Shown here in pieces: positions 19,273 through 28,430 of a stretch of DNA of 64,000 nt (position 1 is its first letter; the number at the start of each line of letters is the position of its first letter). A model generated the notes under the pieces. It did not search any database, was not told the DNA's origin, and worked only from the letters and a program-made list of their open reading frames with translations. This DNA is from Microbacterium sp. SORGH_AS_0888 (GTDB lineage Bacteria; Actinomycetota; Actinomycetes; Actinomycetales; Microbacteriaceae), in the NCBI RefSeq assembly GCF_030818905.1, contig NZ_JAUTAZ010000001.1, positions 62,001 through 126,000 on the forward strand, given 5' to 3'. Made by a program: the position numbers and the translations under genes.

Positions 19273-21765
19273 GTGCGAGCGACAACCGGTGAGGCGGCGC
19301 CTCGGCGTGCCCGCCTTCGGGGACGGTTGCTGCGACGTTACGTGCAGGCGCATCCGGTCGCCTTCGGCTTCGCGGCCCTGATCCTCGTCACCTCGGTCGC
19401 GACGGGCTCGCTCTGGGGGGCGGATGCGTCGTTCTGGGGGACGGGGCCGCTGGCGGTGTTCGCCGACGGCCGCTGGTGGACGCCGTTGACGGTGGCGGCC
19501 GTCCCCGACTCGACGATCGACACGGTGCTCGCGCTTCTGCTCAGCGTCACCGTGCTCGCCTACGCCGAGGCGGTGCTCGGTCATCGGCGCACGATCTGGG
19601 TCATGCTGTGCACGACCCTCGTCGGCGTGGGCGTGTCGATCGGCATCCATGCCGGCCTCTGGGTGGTCACCGAGCTCGGCCCGGTCGAGATCGACGAGAT
19701 GCCCGTGCTCGACCCCGCGATCGCCGTGGTGGGCGCCGCCATGACCGCCACGGCGTTCTCGTCCGCGCTCTGGCGGCGCCGGATCCGATTCATCGGCTTC
19801 GCCGTCCTGCTCATGTTCGCGCTCTACGCCGGCGACGTCGACGCGTGGTACCGACTCGCGGTCGCGCTCGTCGGGCTCGTGCTCGGGATGGTGCTTGCTC
19901 GTGGGCGGGAACGGCATCCCTGGCACCGCTCCTCGGTCCGTGAGACCCGCTCGCTCATGGCTGCGCTCGTGGCCGTCACCGGCTTCGGTCCTTTCGCGGC
20001 TCTCGTCGGCGGCGGCGGGCGCGGACCGCTCTCCTTGGTGGTGTCCTCTTTCGCGGAGTTCAACCAGCACCTCATCGACACGTGCGCCGTCACGTACACG
20101 CCGCGCTGCGACCACCAGCTCGCGCTCCTGGTCACGCACGGCGCGGGTCCCACGGCGCTCGCGCTCGTCCCGCTGGTGCTGCTCCTGGTCGCAGCGCTCG
20201 GACTGCGGCAGGGGCGGAGGGCGGGTCTGGTCCTCGCCGTCGCGGTCGAGACGCTCCTGGCCGGTCTGGCCGTGTACTCGCTGCTCAGCGGTGAGCTGTA
20301 CATCGACCGCTGGGTCGACGGCAGCGGGCTGCAGTACGTCATGTGGGGGATCGCCTCGATCGGCGTGCCGCTGGCGGCGGCCGTGAGCCTCGTGGTGCTC
20401 CGGCGCCGGTTCCCGGTGCGGGCGACCTCCCGCGCCGTGCGCGCGTTCGCCGGAGCGGTGGCGCTCGCGTTCGTGCTCTGCGCGGCCCTGTTCGTGGCGG
20501 CGTCCTGGACCGAGCGCGCCTCGTTCGACGTGCTGCCCTCGCTCGGCGACATCCTCGTCGAGATGATCCGGAGGTTCGTGCCGCCGGCGTTCCTGCAGGG
20601 CGTGGGGCAGCCGCCCTACCCGCGGCGCGGCGTGGCGCTGTTCATCTACCAGTGGGTGGGAGTCGCCTTCTGGTGCGTCGTCGTGGTCGGCATGCTGCGG
20701 CTCTACCGCCGTGTCCGCAGCGGCGCGCACGCGGATGCCGCCCTCTACCGCGACCTCCTCCGTCGTGGCGGCGGCACCCTCGGCTTCATCGGAACCTGGC
20801 ACGGGAACAGCTACTGGTACAGCGAGGATCGTCAGTCGGCCGTCGCCTACCGGCTCGTGGGGGACGTCGCGATCGCCATCGCGGACCCCTTGACCGTCCC
20901 GGCGCACCGCGCGCGGACGGTGGGCGGATTCGTCGATCACTGCATCTCGCACGGCTGGACCCCGGTGTTCTACAGCATCCACGACGAGTTCCTGCCGGTG
21001 TTCGAACAGATGGGGTGGGAGCACACCTCCGTCGGCGAGGAGACCGTCATGGTGCTCGCCGACCTCACGATGACGGGGAAGGCGTGGCAGAAGGTCCGCC
21101 AGCCGATGACCCGCGCCGAACGCGAGGGCATCGTGGACGTCTGGACCCGATGGCAGGACCTGACCGCGGCACAGATCTCCCAGATCGAGGAGATCGACGA
21201 GCAGTGGGTCGCCGATCGGGCGCTGCCGGAGATGGGGTTCACTCTCGGGTCGCTCGAGGAGGCGAAGGACCCGGAGGTCGCGCTGCTGCTCGCCGTCGAC
21301 GCGGAAGGGCGCATCCAGGTCGTGACCAGCTGGATGCCCTCGTGGTGCGACGGACGGCTCACCGGATGGACGCTGGACTTCATGCGGCGCCGCCCGGACG
21401 GGCCGAACGGGCTGATGGAGTTCGTCATCGCGCGCGCGGCGCTGCGGGCCAAGGACGACGGGCTCACCGAGCTCAGCCTCTCCGGCGCGCCGCTGGCCAC
21501 CAAGCCCGACGGTCCCGGCTCGCAGACCGTGCTCGCCGCGCTCCTCGAACAGCTCGCGGAGGTGCTCGAGCCCGTGTACGGCTTCGCCTCGCTGTTCCGG
21601 TTCAAGAGCAAGTTCCACCCCGAGTACCGCACGATCCACCTCGCCTACGGCGACCCGATGCAGCTGCCGCTCATCGGCGTCGCGATCGGTCGCGCGTATC
21701 TTCCGGATGCCGACGCCCGCGATGTGTGGGGGGTCGCCCGTGCCGCCCGAGGGAGTGAGAGATGA
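19273..21765 (+). CDS. MprF-like membrane protein with DUF2156 aminoacyl-lipid synthase domain
   Basis: This 830-residue protein has a multi-spanning N-terminal half (about residues 30-480, rhomboid-like at the start, with FADGRWWTPLTVAAVP) and a soluble C-terminal DUF2156/GNAT-like domain (about 490-820; GTLGFIGTWHGNSYWYSEDRQSAVAYR and RFKSKFHPEYRTIHLAYGD). This is the layout of MprF-type proteins, which transfer an amino acid from aminoacyl-tRNA to membrane lipids. The amino acid and the lipid acceptor cannot be told from sequence. It starts at GTG 19273 and overlaps the following esterase gene by ATGA, so they act together. Confidence 0.85.
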   Translation: MRATTGEAAPRRARLRGRLLRRYVQAHPVAFGFAALILVTSVATGSLWGADASFWGTGPLAVFADGRWWTPLTVAAVPDSTIDTVLALLLSVTVLAYAEAVLGHRRTIWVMLCTTLVGVGVSIGIHAGLWVVTELGPVEIDEMPVLDPAIAVVGAAMTATAFSSALWRRRIRFIGFAVLLMFALYAGDVDAWYRLAVALVGLVLGMVLARGRERHPWHRSSVRETRSLMAALVAVTGFGPFAALVGGGGRGPLSLVVSSFAEFNQHLIDTCAVTYTPRCDHQLALLVTHGAGPTALALVPLVLLLVAALGLRQGRRAGLVLAVAVETLLAGLAVYSLLSGELYIDRWVDGSGLQYVMWGIASIGVPLAAAVSLVVLRRRFPVRATSRAVRAFAGAVALAFVLCAALFVAASWTERASFDVLPSLGDILVEMIRRFVPPAFLQGVGQPPYPRRGVALFIYQWVGVAFWCVVVVGMLRLYRRVRSGAHADAALYRDLLRRGGGTLGFIGTWHGNSYWYSEDRQSAVAYRLVGDVAIAIADPLTVPAHRARTVGGFVDHCISHGWTPVFYSIHDEFLPVFEQMGWEHTSVGEETVMVLADLTMTGKAWQKVRQPMTRAEREGIVDVWTRWQDLTAAQISQIEEIDEQWVADRALPEMGFTLGSLEEAKDPEVALLLAVDAEGRIQVVTSWMPSWCDGRLTGWTLDFMRRRPDGPNGLMEFVIARAALRAKDDGLTELSLSGAPLATKPDGPGSQTVLAALLEQLAEVLEPVYGFASLFRFKSKFHPEYRTIHLAYGDPMQLPLIGVAIGRAYLPDADARDVWGVARAARGSER

Positions 21766-23054
21766 GACAGTGGCTGCTGACGCTCGAGCTGATCAACAGC
21801 CCGATCGTGTGGATCTTCGTCGCGCTCGCGGTCGCGCTGGCGCTCGTCGTCGTCCTCGTCCGCCCCTGGCGGGGCTGGCGGCTGCTGATCGCGCTCGCCG
21901 TGGGCGCGATCGGCGGCTACGTCGCCGTCATCGGGCTCGAGGCGCTCGGGGCGTTCGACGGTCCCCTCCCGGGCAGCGCCTCGATCTGGGCCGCGGGCGG
22001 GTTCGCGCTCGCGGCCGTCGGTGTCGTCGGTGCGTTCTCCCGGCCGTGGTGGCGGCGCGCCCTCGCGGTCGTGCTGGTCCTGGTCGCGCTCGTGGCGGCG
22101 GGTCTCGGCGTCAACCGCTCCTACGGGCTGACCCACACCCTCGCCACGATCCTCGGCATCCAGGCGCTCGAGTCGGCGCCGCTGCCCGCGGCCACGGCGA
22201 GCAGCGACGATCCCGCCACGCTCTTCCAGACCTGGACCCCGCCCGCGGACATGCCCGCCAAGGGGCGGGTCAGCGCGCTGAGCGACGCCGAGCGCATCCC
22301 CGACACGGGGTTCGCCGCGCGGGACGCCGCTCTCTACCTGCCGCCCGCGGCGCTCGTCGCGCATCCGCCGAAGCTGCCCCTCATCGTCTTCATGATGGGG
22401 CAGCCGGGCACGCCCGATCCGACGAGCCTGGCCGCTGCGCTGGACGCCTTCGCCGCCGCGCACCACGGACTCGCGCCGATCGCGATCGTGGTCGATCAGC
22501 TGGGGTCGATCAACGCGGATCCCGCATGCCACGATTCGGACAAGTACGGGAAGGTGTCGACGTACATCAACACCGATGTCCCCGCCTACGCCCGCACGCA
22601 CCTCAACATCGTCGACGACCCCGCCTACTGGGTCATCGGGGGGTACTCCAACGGCGGCGCCTGCGCGTTCGCCTACGCGGCGCAGTATCCGCAGCTGTGG
22701 GGCAACCTCATGGATGTCTCGGGCAACGAGTACCCCGGCTCCGAGCACGTGGCCAAGACCACCCAGGAGGTGTTCGGCGGAGACGCGGCCGCCTTCGAGG
22801 CTGCTCGCCCGACCTCATGGCTGACGAGGAACGCCGGCTCCTACGGCGGGCACGCGGCGGTGTTCACCCATGGCGACCAGGACGCCACGTTCGGCCCGGG
22901 ACAGGTCGCCAACGCAGCCGCCGCGAAGGCGGCCGGCTTCACGGTCTATGAGACCACCCTTCCGGGGGTCAACCACACCGGGCCGGCGCTCGATCTCGGA
23001 CTCCGCTTCGCGATCGACTCGCTCGGGCCGCGTCTGGGGCTCGCCGCCGGCTGA
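21762..23054 (+). CDS. Membrane-anchored alpha/beta-hydrolase esterase
   Basis: This 430-residue protein has about four N-terminal hydrophobic segments (residues 14-35, 42-63, 75-92, 100-122) and an extracytoplasmic hydrolase domain of the esterase/Ag85-like type. The nucleophile elbow is GGYSNGGACAF, and candidate acid and base residues are in THGDQDATF and GVNHTG. It overlaps the MprF-like gene as ATGA. In corynebacteria, esterases next to aminoacyl-lipid synthases remove the amino acid again; the same trimming role is the best inference here. A general envelope esterase remains possible. Confidence 0.82.
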   Translation: MRQWLLTLELINSPIVWIFVALAVALALVVVLVRPWRGWRLLIALAVGAIGGYVAVIGLEALGAFDGPLPGSASIWAAGGFALAAVGVVGAFSRPWWRRALAVVLVLVALVAAGLGVNRSYGLTHTLATILGIQALESAPLPAATASSDDPATLFQTWTPPADMPAKGRVSALSDAERIPDTGFAARDAALYLPPAALVAHPPKLPLIVFMMGQPGTPDPTSLAAALDAFAAAHHGLAPIAIVVDQLGSINADPACHDSDKYGKVSTYINTDVPAYARTHLNIVDDPAYWVIGGYSNGGACAFAYAAQYPQLWGNLMDVSGNEYPGSEHVAKTTQEVFGGDAAAFEAARPTSWLTRNAGSYGGHAAVFTHGDQDATFGPGQVANAAAAKAAGFTVYETTLPGVNHTGPALDLGLRFAIDSLGPRLGLAAG

Positions 23055-23070
23055 CGCCGAGCCCCAGACG
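23031..23070. terminator. Hairpin between convergent esterase and kgd genes
   Basis: Perfect 13-bp arms CGTCTGGGGCTCG (23031-23043) and CGAGCCCCAGACG (23058-23070) flank a 14-nt loop that contains the esterase stop codon. No T-tract follows on either strand, so it may be a GC-only bidirectional terminator or an mRNA-end stabiliser. Confidence 0.5.
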
Positions 23071-23082
23071 CGCGCGACCGGC

Positions 23083-26000
23083 TCAGATCGCGAGGGCCTT
23101 CTCCATGAGCGCCGCGTGCTCGATCGCGTGCACCTTCGCCGATCCCGCCGCCGGCGAGGCCGAGGCCGCCCGCGAGACCACCCGGATCGTCCGACCGTGC
23201 AGGAACTTCACGACCTCGAGCGCGATGAACGGCCACGCGCCCTGGTTCTCCGGCTCCTCCTGGACCCACACGAGCTCGGCGTTCGGGTAGGCGTCGATCA
23301 CGGCGTTGAGCTCGTCGATCGGCGCGGGGTAGAACTGCTCGAGCCGCACGAGCGCGATCGCAGGGTCCGGGTGCTTCTCCAGCTCGCTGCGCAGATCCCA
23401 GTGGATCTTTCCGGAGTGCAGCAGCACACGCCGCACCGCCTGGCGGTCGAGCTGTCGGTCGTCGTCGAGCACCGGCTCGAAACGTCCCTGCGTGAAGTCC
23501 TCGACCGGGCTGGTCGCGTCCCGGAGCCGCAGCATCGCCTTCGGCGTGAAGACGATCAGCGGCTTGCGCGGACGCGCATAGGCCTGACGGCGCAACAGGT
23601 GGAAGTAGGATGCCGGCGTCGAGGGGCGCGCGACGATCATGTTGTCCTGCGCGCACATCTGCAGGAACCGCTCGATCCGGGCCGAGGAATGGTCGGGGCC
23701 CGCGCCCTCGTAGCCGTGGGGGAGCAGCAGCACGACGCTCGACTGCTGTCCCCACTTCTGGTATGCCGAGGAGAGATAGGTGTCGATCAGCGTCTGCGCG
23801 CCGTTCGCGAAGTCGCCGAACTGCGCCTCCCACAGCACGAGCGCTTCCGGCCGCTCGACCGAGTAGCCGTACTCGAACGCCATCGCCGCGTACTCGCTCA
23901 GCAGCGAGTCGTAGACGAAGAAGCGCCCCTGGTTCTCGGAGAGGTTCACCAGCGGCAGCCACTCCTGCCCGTTGACCCGGTCGTGGAACACCGCGTGACG
24001 CTGCACGAACGTGCCCCGTCGTGCGTCCTGGCCGGCGAGCCTCACCGGCGTGCCCTCGAGCACGAGCGTGCCGAAGGCCAGGAGCTCGCCGAACGCCCAG
24101 TCGATGCCGCCCGTGCGGCTCATGGCGTGGCGCTTCTCCAACAGCTGCTGGAGCTTCGTGTGCACGGTGAAGCCCGCGGGCTTGGTCACGAAGGCGTCGC
24201 CGATGAGCTGGACCACCTCGGTCGAGACCCCGGTCGTGTCCGGCTCGCCCGAGACCTCGTCGCCGTCCGCGGCGTCGGCCGTGACGACATCCGTCGTGCC
24301 GGTCTCTGCCGCGTGCGTCTCGGCGAACGCGATCTCCAGACGGTCCTGGAAGTCGCGCTTGGTCTGCTCGTACTCCTCCTCGGTGATGTCACCGCGGCCC
24401 ACGAGCGACTCGGTGTACAGGCGCCGCACCGACCGCTTCGCCTCGACCAGGTTCGTCATCAGCGGCTGGGTCATCGAGGGGTCGTCGCCCTCGTTGTGAC
24501 CGCGTCGGCGGTAGCACACCAGGTCGATCACGATGTCGCGGTGGAACTCCTGGCGGTACAGGAACGCGACGTGCGCGGCGCGGACGACGGCCTCGGGGTC
24601 GTCGCCGTTGACGTGAAGGATCGGCGCCTGGATGGTCTTGGCGACATCCGTCGCGTAGACGGAGGTGCGGCCGTCGACGGGGAGCGTGGTGAAGCCGAGC
24701 TGGTTGTTGACGACGATGTGGATCGTGCCGCCCGTGCGGTAGCCGCGCAGCTGCGACATCTGCAGGGTCTCGACCACGACGCCCTGGCCTGCGAAGGCGG
24801 CGTCGCCGTGCACGAGGATCGGCAGCCAGGCGAACGTGCCGATGGGCTTGCGGTCCTGCTTGGCGCGGACGATGCCCTCCAGGACGCCGTCGACGACCTC
24901 GAGATGCGAGGGGTTGGCGGCCAGCAGCACCGGGATCTCCGCGCCCTGGTCGGACACGAACGTGCCCTCGGTGCCGAGGTGGTACTTGACATCGCCGGAG
25001 CCGCGCTTGTTGCCCGGCAGCGTCGTGCCCTCGAACTCGCGGAACACCTGCCCGTAGGTCTTGCCCGCGACGTTCGTCAGCACGTTCAGGCGGCCGCGGT
25101 GGGCCATGCCGATCGCGGCACCGTCGAGCCCGGCATCCGCCGCGCCCTGGAGCACCTCGTCGAGCAGCGGGATGAGCGACTCGCCGCCCTCCAGGCTGAA
25201 GCGCTTCTGACCGACGTACTTGGTCTGCAGGAAGGTCTCGAACGCCTCGGCCTCGTTCAGCTTGGCGAGGATGCGCAGCTGCTCGTCGTGACCCGGCTTC
25301 TGGTACTTGACCTCCATCGTGTCCTGGAACCACTTGCGCTGCACCGGGTCCTGGATGTGCATGTACTCGACGCCGATCGTGCGGCAGTAGGAGTCGCGGA
25401 GCACTCCGAGCACATCGCGCAGCTTCATGAGCCGCCGGCCGCCGAACCCGCCCACGACGAACTCGCGGTCGAGGTCCCAGAAGGTGAGCCCGTGGTTCTC
25501 GATCTCGAGGTCCGGGTGCGTCCGCTGCACGTACTCGAGCGGGTCGATGTCGGCCATCAGGTGCCCGCGCACGCGGAACGCGTTGATGAGCTCCTGCACG
25601 CGCGCGGTCTTGTCGACGCGCTCGGCGAGGTCGACGTTGATGTCGCCCGCCCAGTGGATGGGGGCGTAGGGGATGCGCAGCGCGGCGAAGATGTCGTCGT
25701 AGAAGCCGCGCTGCCCGATGAGCAGCTCGTGCACCTTCTTGAGGAACTCGCCCGAGCCCGCACCCTGGATCACGCGATGGTCGTAGGTGCTCGTGAGCGT
25801 GATGGTCTTGCCGATGCCGAGCTCGACGAGCGTCTTCTCGCTCGAGCCCTGGAACTCCGCCGGGTACTCCAGGGCGCCCGCGCCGACGATGCAGCCCTGG
25901 CCCTTCATGAGACGCGGGACCGAGTGCACCGTGCCGATGCCGCCCGGGTTGGTGAGGGAGATCGTCGTGCCCTGGAAGTCGGCCGCGGTCAGCTTGTTCG

Positions 26001-26745
26001 CGCGGGCGCGCTTGACGAGGTCCTCGTAAGAGGCGAGGAACTCGTTGAAGGTCAGCGACTCGGCGCGCTTGATGCTCGGCACCATGAGCGCGCGGCTGCC
26101 GTCGGGCTTGGGCAGGTCGATCGCGATGCCGAGGTTGATGTGGGCCGGCGCGACGACCGAGGGCTTGCCGTCCACCTCGGCGTAGAAGACGTTCTGGCTC
26201 GGGAACTCCTTGAGCGCCTGGATCAGCGCCCAGCCGATGAGGTGCGTGAAGCTGACCTTGCCGCCGCGCGTGCGCGCCATGTGGTTGTTGATGACGATGC
26301 GGTTGTCGATCATCAGCTTGGCGGGGACCGTGCGCACGCTCGTCGCGGTGGGAACGGTCAGCGACTCGTCCATGTTCGCGGCGAGCGTCTTGGTCATCCC
26401 GCGCAGGACCGTGACGGTGTCCTCCGCGACGGCGGCGGTGGGGTCGGAGGGGGCCACTGCCGGTGCCTGGGCGGGAATCGGCTGCGGGGCGGCCGGCTTG
26501 GCCGTCGTGCGCGCGGCCGGCTTCGTGCCGATGACCGGGATGGGCGCCGTGACCGGTCTCGGCTCGGAACCCGCGGCGGGCGCACCGACGGCGACGGGGG
26601 TGTACGACTCCAGGATCGGCCACCAGGACTTGTCGACCGAGTTCTTGTCGATCTTGTACTGCTCGTAGAGTTCCTCGACGAGCCATTCGTTGGCCCCGAA
26701 CTCTCCCTCGCTCGACACCCCGACGCCCGTCACTTGGCTCGACAC
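23083..26745 (-). CDS. kgd: Multifunctional 2-oxoglutarate decarboxylase/dehydrogenase (E2-E1 fusion)
   Basis: This 1220-residue fusion is the actinobacterial form of 2-oxoglutarate dehydrogenase. Residues about 1-45 are the E1-type N-terminal helix (GANEWLVEELYEQYKIDKNS), followed by a Pro/Ala linker, an E2 succinyltransferase domain (about 110-360) with TSTYDHRVIQGAGSGEF, and the ThDP-dependent E1 domain (about 370-1220) with AMAHRGRL-like GMAHRGRLNVLTN, GSGDVKYHLG and the transketolase-like region QFGDFANGAQTLID. No lipoyl domain is present, as in Mycobacterium Kgd, where the E2 and E3 of the complex are supplied separately. GTG 26745 has a GAGG ribosome site. It runs convergent to the esterase gene. 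Confidence 0.96.
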   Translation of the reverse strand: MSSQVTGVGVSSEGEFGANEWLVEELYEQYKIDKNSVDKSWWPILESYTPVAVGAPAAGSEPRPVTAPIPVIGTKPAARTTAKPAAPQPIPAQAPAVAPSDPTAAVAEDTVTVLRGMTKTLAANMDESLTVPTATSVRTVPAKLMIDNRIVINNHMARTRGGKVSFTHLIGWALIQALKEFPSQNVFYAEVDGKPSVVAPAHINLGIAIDLPKPDGSRALMVPSIKRAESLTFNEFLASYEDLVKRARANKLTAADFQGTTISLTNPGGIGTVHSVPRLMKGQGCIVGAGALEYPAEFQGSSEKTLVELGIGKTITLTSTYDHRVIQGAGSGEFLKKVHELLIGQRGFYDDIFAALRIPYAPIHWAGDINVDLAERVDKTARVQELINAFRVRGHLMADIDPLEYVQRTHPDLEIENHGLTFWDLDREFVVGGFGGRRLMKLRDVLGVLRDSYCRTIGVEYMHIQDPVQRKWFQDTMEVKYQKPGHDEQLRILAKLNEAEAFETFLQTKYVGQKRFSLEGGESLIPLLDEVLQGAADAGLDGAAIGMAHRGRLNVLTNVAGKTYGQVFREFEGTTLPGNKRGSGDVKYHLGTEGTFVSDQGAEIPVLLAANPSHLEVVDGVLEGIVRAKQDRKPIGTFAWLPILVHGDAAFAGQGVVVETLQMSQLRGYRTGGTIHIVVNNQLGFTTLPVDGRTSVYATDVAKTIQAPILHVNGDDPEAVVRAAHVAFLYRQEFHRDIVIDLVCYRRRGHNEGDDPSMTQPLMTNLVEAKRSVRRLYTESLVGRGDITEEEYEQTKRDFQDRLEIAFAETHAAETGTTDVVTADAADGDEVSGEPDTTGVSTEVVQLIGDAFVTKPAGFTVHTKLQQLLEKRHAMSRTGGIDWAFGELLAFGTLVLEGTPVRLAGQDARRGTFVQRHAVFHDRVNGQEWLPLVNLSENQGRFFVYDSLLSEYAAMAFEYGYSVERPEALVLWEAQFGDFANGAQTLIDTYLSSAYQKWGQQSSVVLLLPHGYEGAGPDHSSARIERFLQMCAQDNMIVARPSTPASYFHLLRRQAYARPRKPLIVFTPKAMLRLRDATSPVEDFTQGRFEPVLDDDRQLDRQAVRRVLLHSGKIHWDLRSELEKHPDPAIALVRLEQFYPAPIDELNAVIDAYPNAELVWVQEEPENQGAWPFIALEVVKFLHGRTIRVVSRAASASPAAGSAKVHAIEHAALMEKALAI

Positions 26746-26906
26746 TGAAGATCGCCTCTTTCGTGAGATTCGTTGGCCGCTGACCGGGCCTTCATGGCAT
26801 GGACACGCGGTGACCCATCGTAGCCCAGTCTCCCTGCGATGAGCCGGGAAAACCGGACGTCGGCCGTGATCGATCCCGCGTGATTATCGCGACCGTCAGG
26901 AATCGC

Positions 26907-26912
26907 TAACCT
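26907..26912 (+). promoter_or_regulatory. -10 element TAACCT of guaB1
   Basis: TAACCT lies eight bases before ATG 26921, with no ribosome site between. A leaderless or near-leaderless transcript is likely. Confidence 0.45.
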
Positions 26913-26920
26913 TGACAGAC

Positions 26921-28378
26921 ATGGACTTCTCCGGACCGCTGCCCACCGTCGACCTCACGTATTCCGACGTGTTCCTCGTGCCGAGGCGCTCGGGCATCAC
27001 GAGCCGCCTCGACGTCGACCTCGCCCCCGGCGACGGGACAGGCGCGCAGATCCCGCTCGTCTCGGCCAACATGAACTCCGTCACCGGGGCGCGGCTGGCG
27101 GCGACCCTCGCCCGCCGCGGGGGACTCGGCGTCCTCCCGCAGGACATGCCGCTGCAGGAGCTGGATGCCGCGATCCGGTGGGTCAAGCGCCAGCCGGTGC
27201 CGTGGGACACGCCGCTCGTGCTGCCGCCCGAGGCGACGGTCGCCGACGCGTCGCGGCTGCTGCCTTCGACCCCCGGCCACGGCATCGTCGTGGCATCCGT
27301 GACGGGCGAGCGTCTCCACATCGACGATGTGGTCGGGATCGTGGCGGCGTCGCGCCTGTCCACGGCATTGGCGGACGCGACCCTGGGCGACCTGGCCCAC
27401 GCGCGCCCGGCATCCCTCGACGCCGCCGACGTGCCCGACGCGCGCGCGGCGTTCGACCTGCTCGTCCAGATCGACGCCGAGACGGTCTGCGTGCTGGAGC
27501 ACGGCTACGTCGTCGGCACCCTCTCGCGACGCAGCGCGTTGCGCTCGACCCTCTACCGTCCCGCCGTCGACGCCGAGGGACGCCTCATCGTGGCCGCGGC
27601 GGTGGGCATCAACGGCGACGTCGAGGCCAAGGCGCGCGCGCTGGCCGCGGCGGGCGTCGACGTCCTCGTCATGGACACGGCGCACGGCCACCAGGAAGGC
27701 ATGCTGCGTGCGCTGCGCACGGTGTCCGGGCTGGGGCTGGGGCTGCCGATCGCGGCGGGCAACATCGTCACGGCCGACGGCGTGAACGACCTTGTCGCCG
27801 CGGGCGCGACGATCCTCAAGGTGGGGGTGGGTCCCGGGGCGATGTGCACGACGCGCATGATGACCGCCGTCGGCCGCCCGCAGTTCTCCGCCGTGCTCGA
27901 GACCGCCGAGGCCGCGCACGCGCAGGGCGCGCATGTGTGGGCCGACGGCGGCGTGCGCTATCCGCGCGACGTCGCGCTGGCACTGGCGGCGGGCGCCTCC
28001 TCGGTCATGATCGGCTCCTGGTTCGCCGGCACGATCGAGGCTCCGGGTGAGCTGTTCACGGATGCCGACGGGCGTGTGTACAAGGAGTCGTGGGGCATGG
28101 CGTCGACGAAGGCCGTGCAGGCCCGGTTCGGCCGCCTCGACCCCTACGAGCTCGCGCGCAAGGAGCTGTTCGCGGAGGGGATCTCCTCCTCGCGCATCTA
28201 CCTCGACCCGCTCCGCCCGGGCCTGGAGGACCTGCTCGACATGATCACCTCCGGTGTCCGCTCCTCGTTCACCTATGCGGGGGCCCCGACCGTCGCGGCG
28301 TTCCACGAGCGGGCCCTGGTCGGCCTGCAGTCCGCGGCCGGCTACGAGGAGGGCAAGGCGCTGCCCGTGAGCTGGTAG
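26921..28378 (+). CDS. guaB1: GuaB1-family IMP dehydrogenase/GMP reductase
   Basis: This 485-residue protein is a TIM barrel with an inserted CBS pair (about residues 95-210). The barrel parts include the N-terminal TYSDVFLVPRRSGI, the nucleotide-binding LVMDTAHGHQ, and the catalytic-cysteine loop GVGPGAMCTTRMMTAVGRPQ, then ADGGVRYPRDVALALAAGAS. The GuaB1 subgroup of actinobacteria is distinct from GuaB2 IMP dehydrogenase; the mycobacterial member acts as a GMP reductase in purine salvage, and that is the best prediction. ATG 26921 is preferred over TTG 26912 because of the -10 placement. Confidence 0.9.
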   Translation: MDFSGPLPTVDLTYSDVFLVPRRSGITSRLDVDLAPGDGTGAQIPLVSANMNSVTGARLAATLARRGGLGVLPQDMPLQELDAAIRWVKRQPVPWDTPLVLPPEATVADASRLLPSTPGHGIVVASVTGERLHIDDVVGIVAASRLSTALADATLGDLAHARPASLDAADVPDARAAFDLLVQIDAETVCVLEHGYVVGTLSRRSALRSTLYRPAVDAEGRLIVAAAVGINGDVEAKARALAAAGVDVLVMDTAHGHQEGMLRALRTVSGLGLGLPIAAGNIVTADGVNDLVAAGATILKVGVGPGAMCTTRMMTAVGRPQFSAVLETAEAAHAQGAHVWADGGVRYPRDVALALAAGASSVMIGSWFAGTIEAPGELFTDADGRVYKESWGMASTKAVQARFGRLDPYELARKELFAEGISSSRIYLDPLRPGLEDLLDMITSGVRSSFTYAGAPTVAAFHERALVGLQSAAGYEEGKALPVSW

Positions 28379-28430
28379 CCCACCCCGGGTTGCTGGGCAA
28401 TGTGCGCGCGGACCGGGCTGACAGCGCGTC

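Noticed and set aside
22870-26748. Open frame of nearly 1300 codons opposite kgd
   Set aside because: Low-complexity Arg/Leu/Val/His composition and no domains; the minus-strand kgd product is unmistakable.
26746-26920. A riboswitch or structured RNA upstream of guaB1 or kgd
   Set aside because: No purine riboswitch core or conserved stems were found; the space fits two ordinary divergent promoters.
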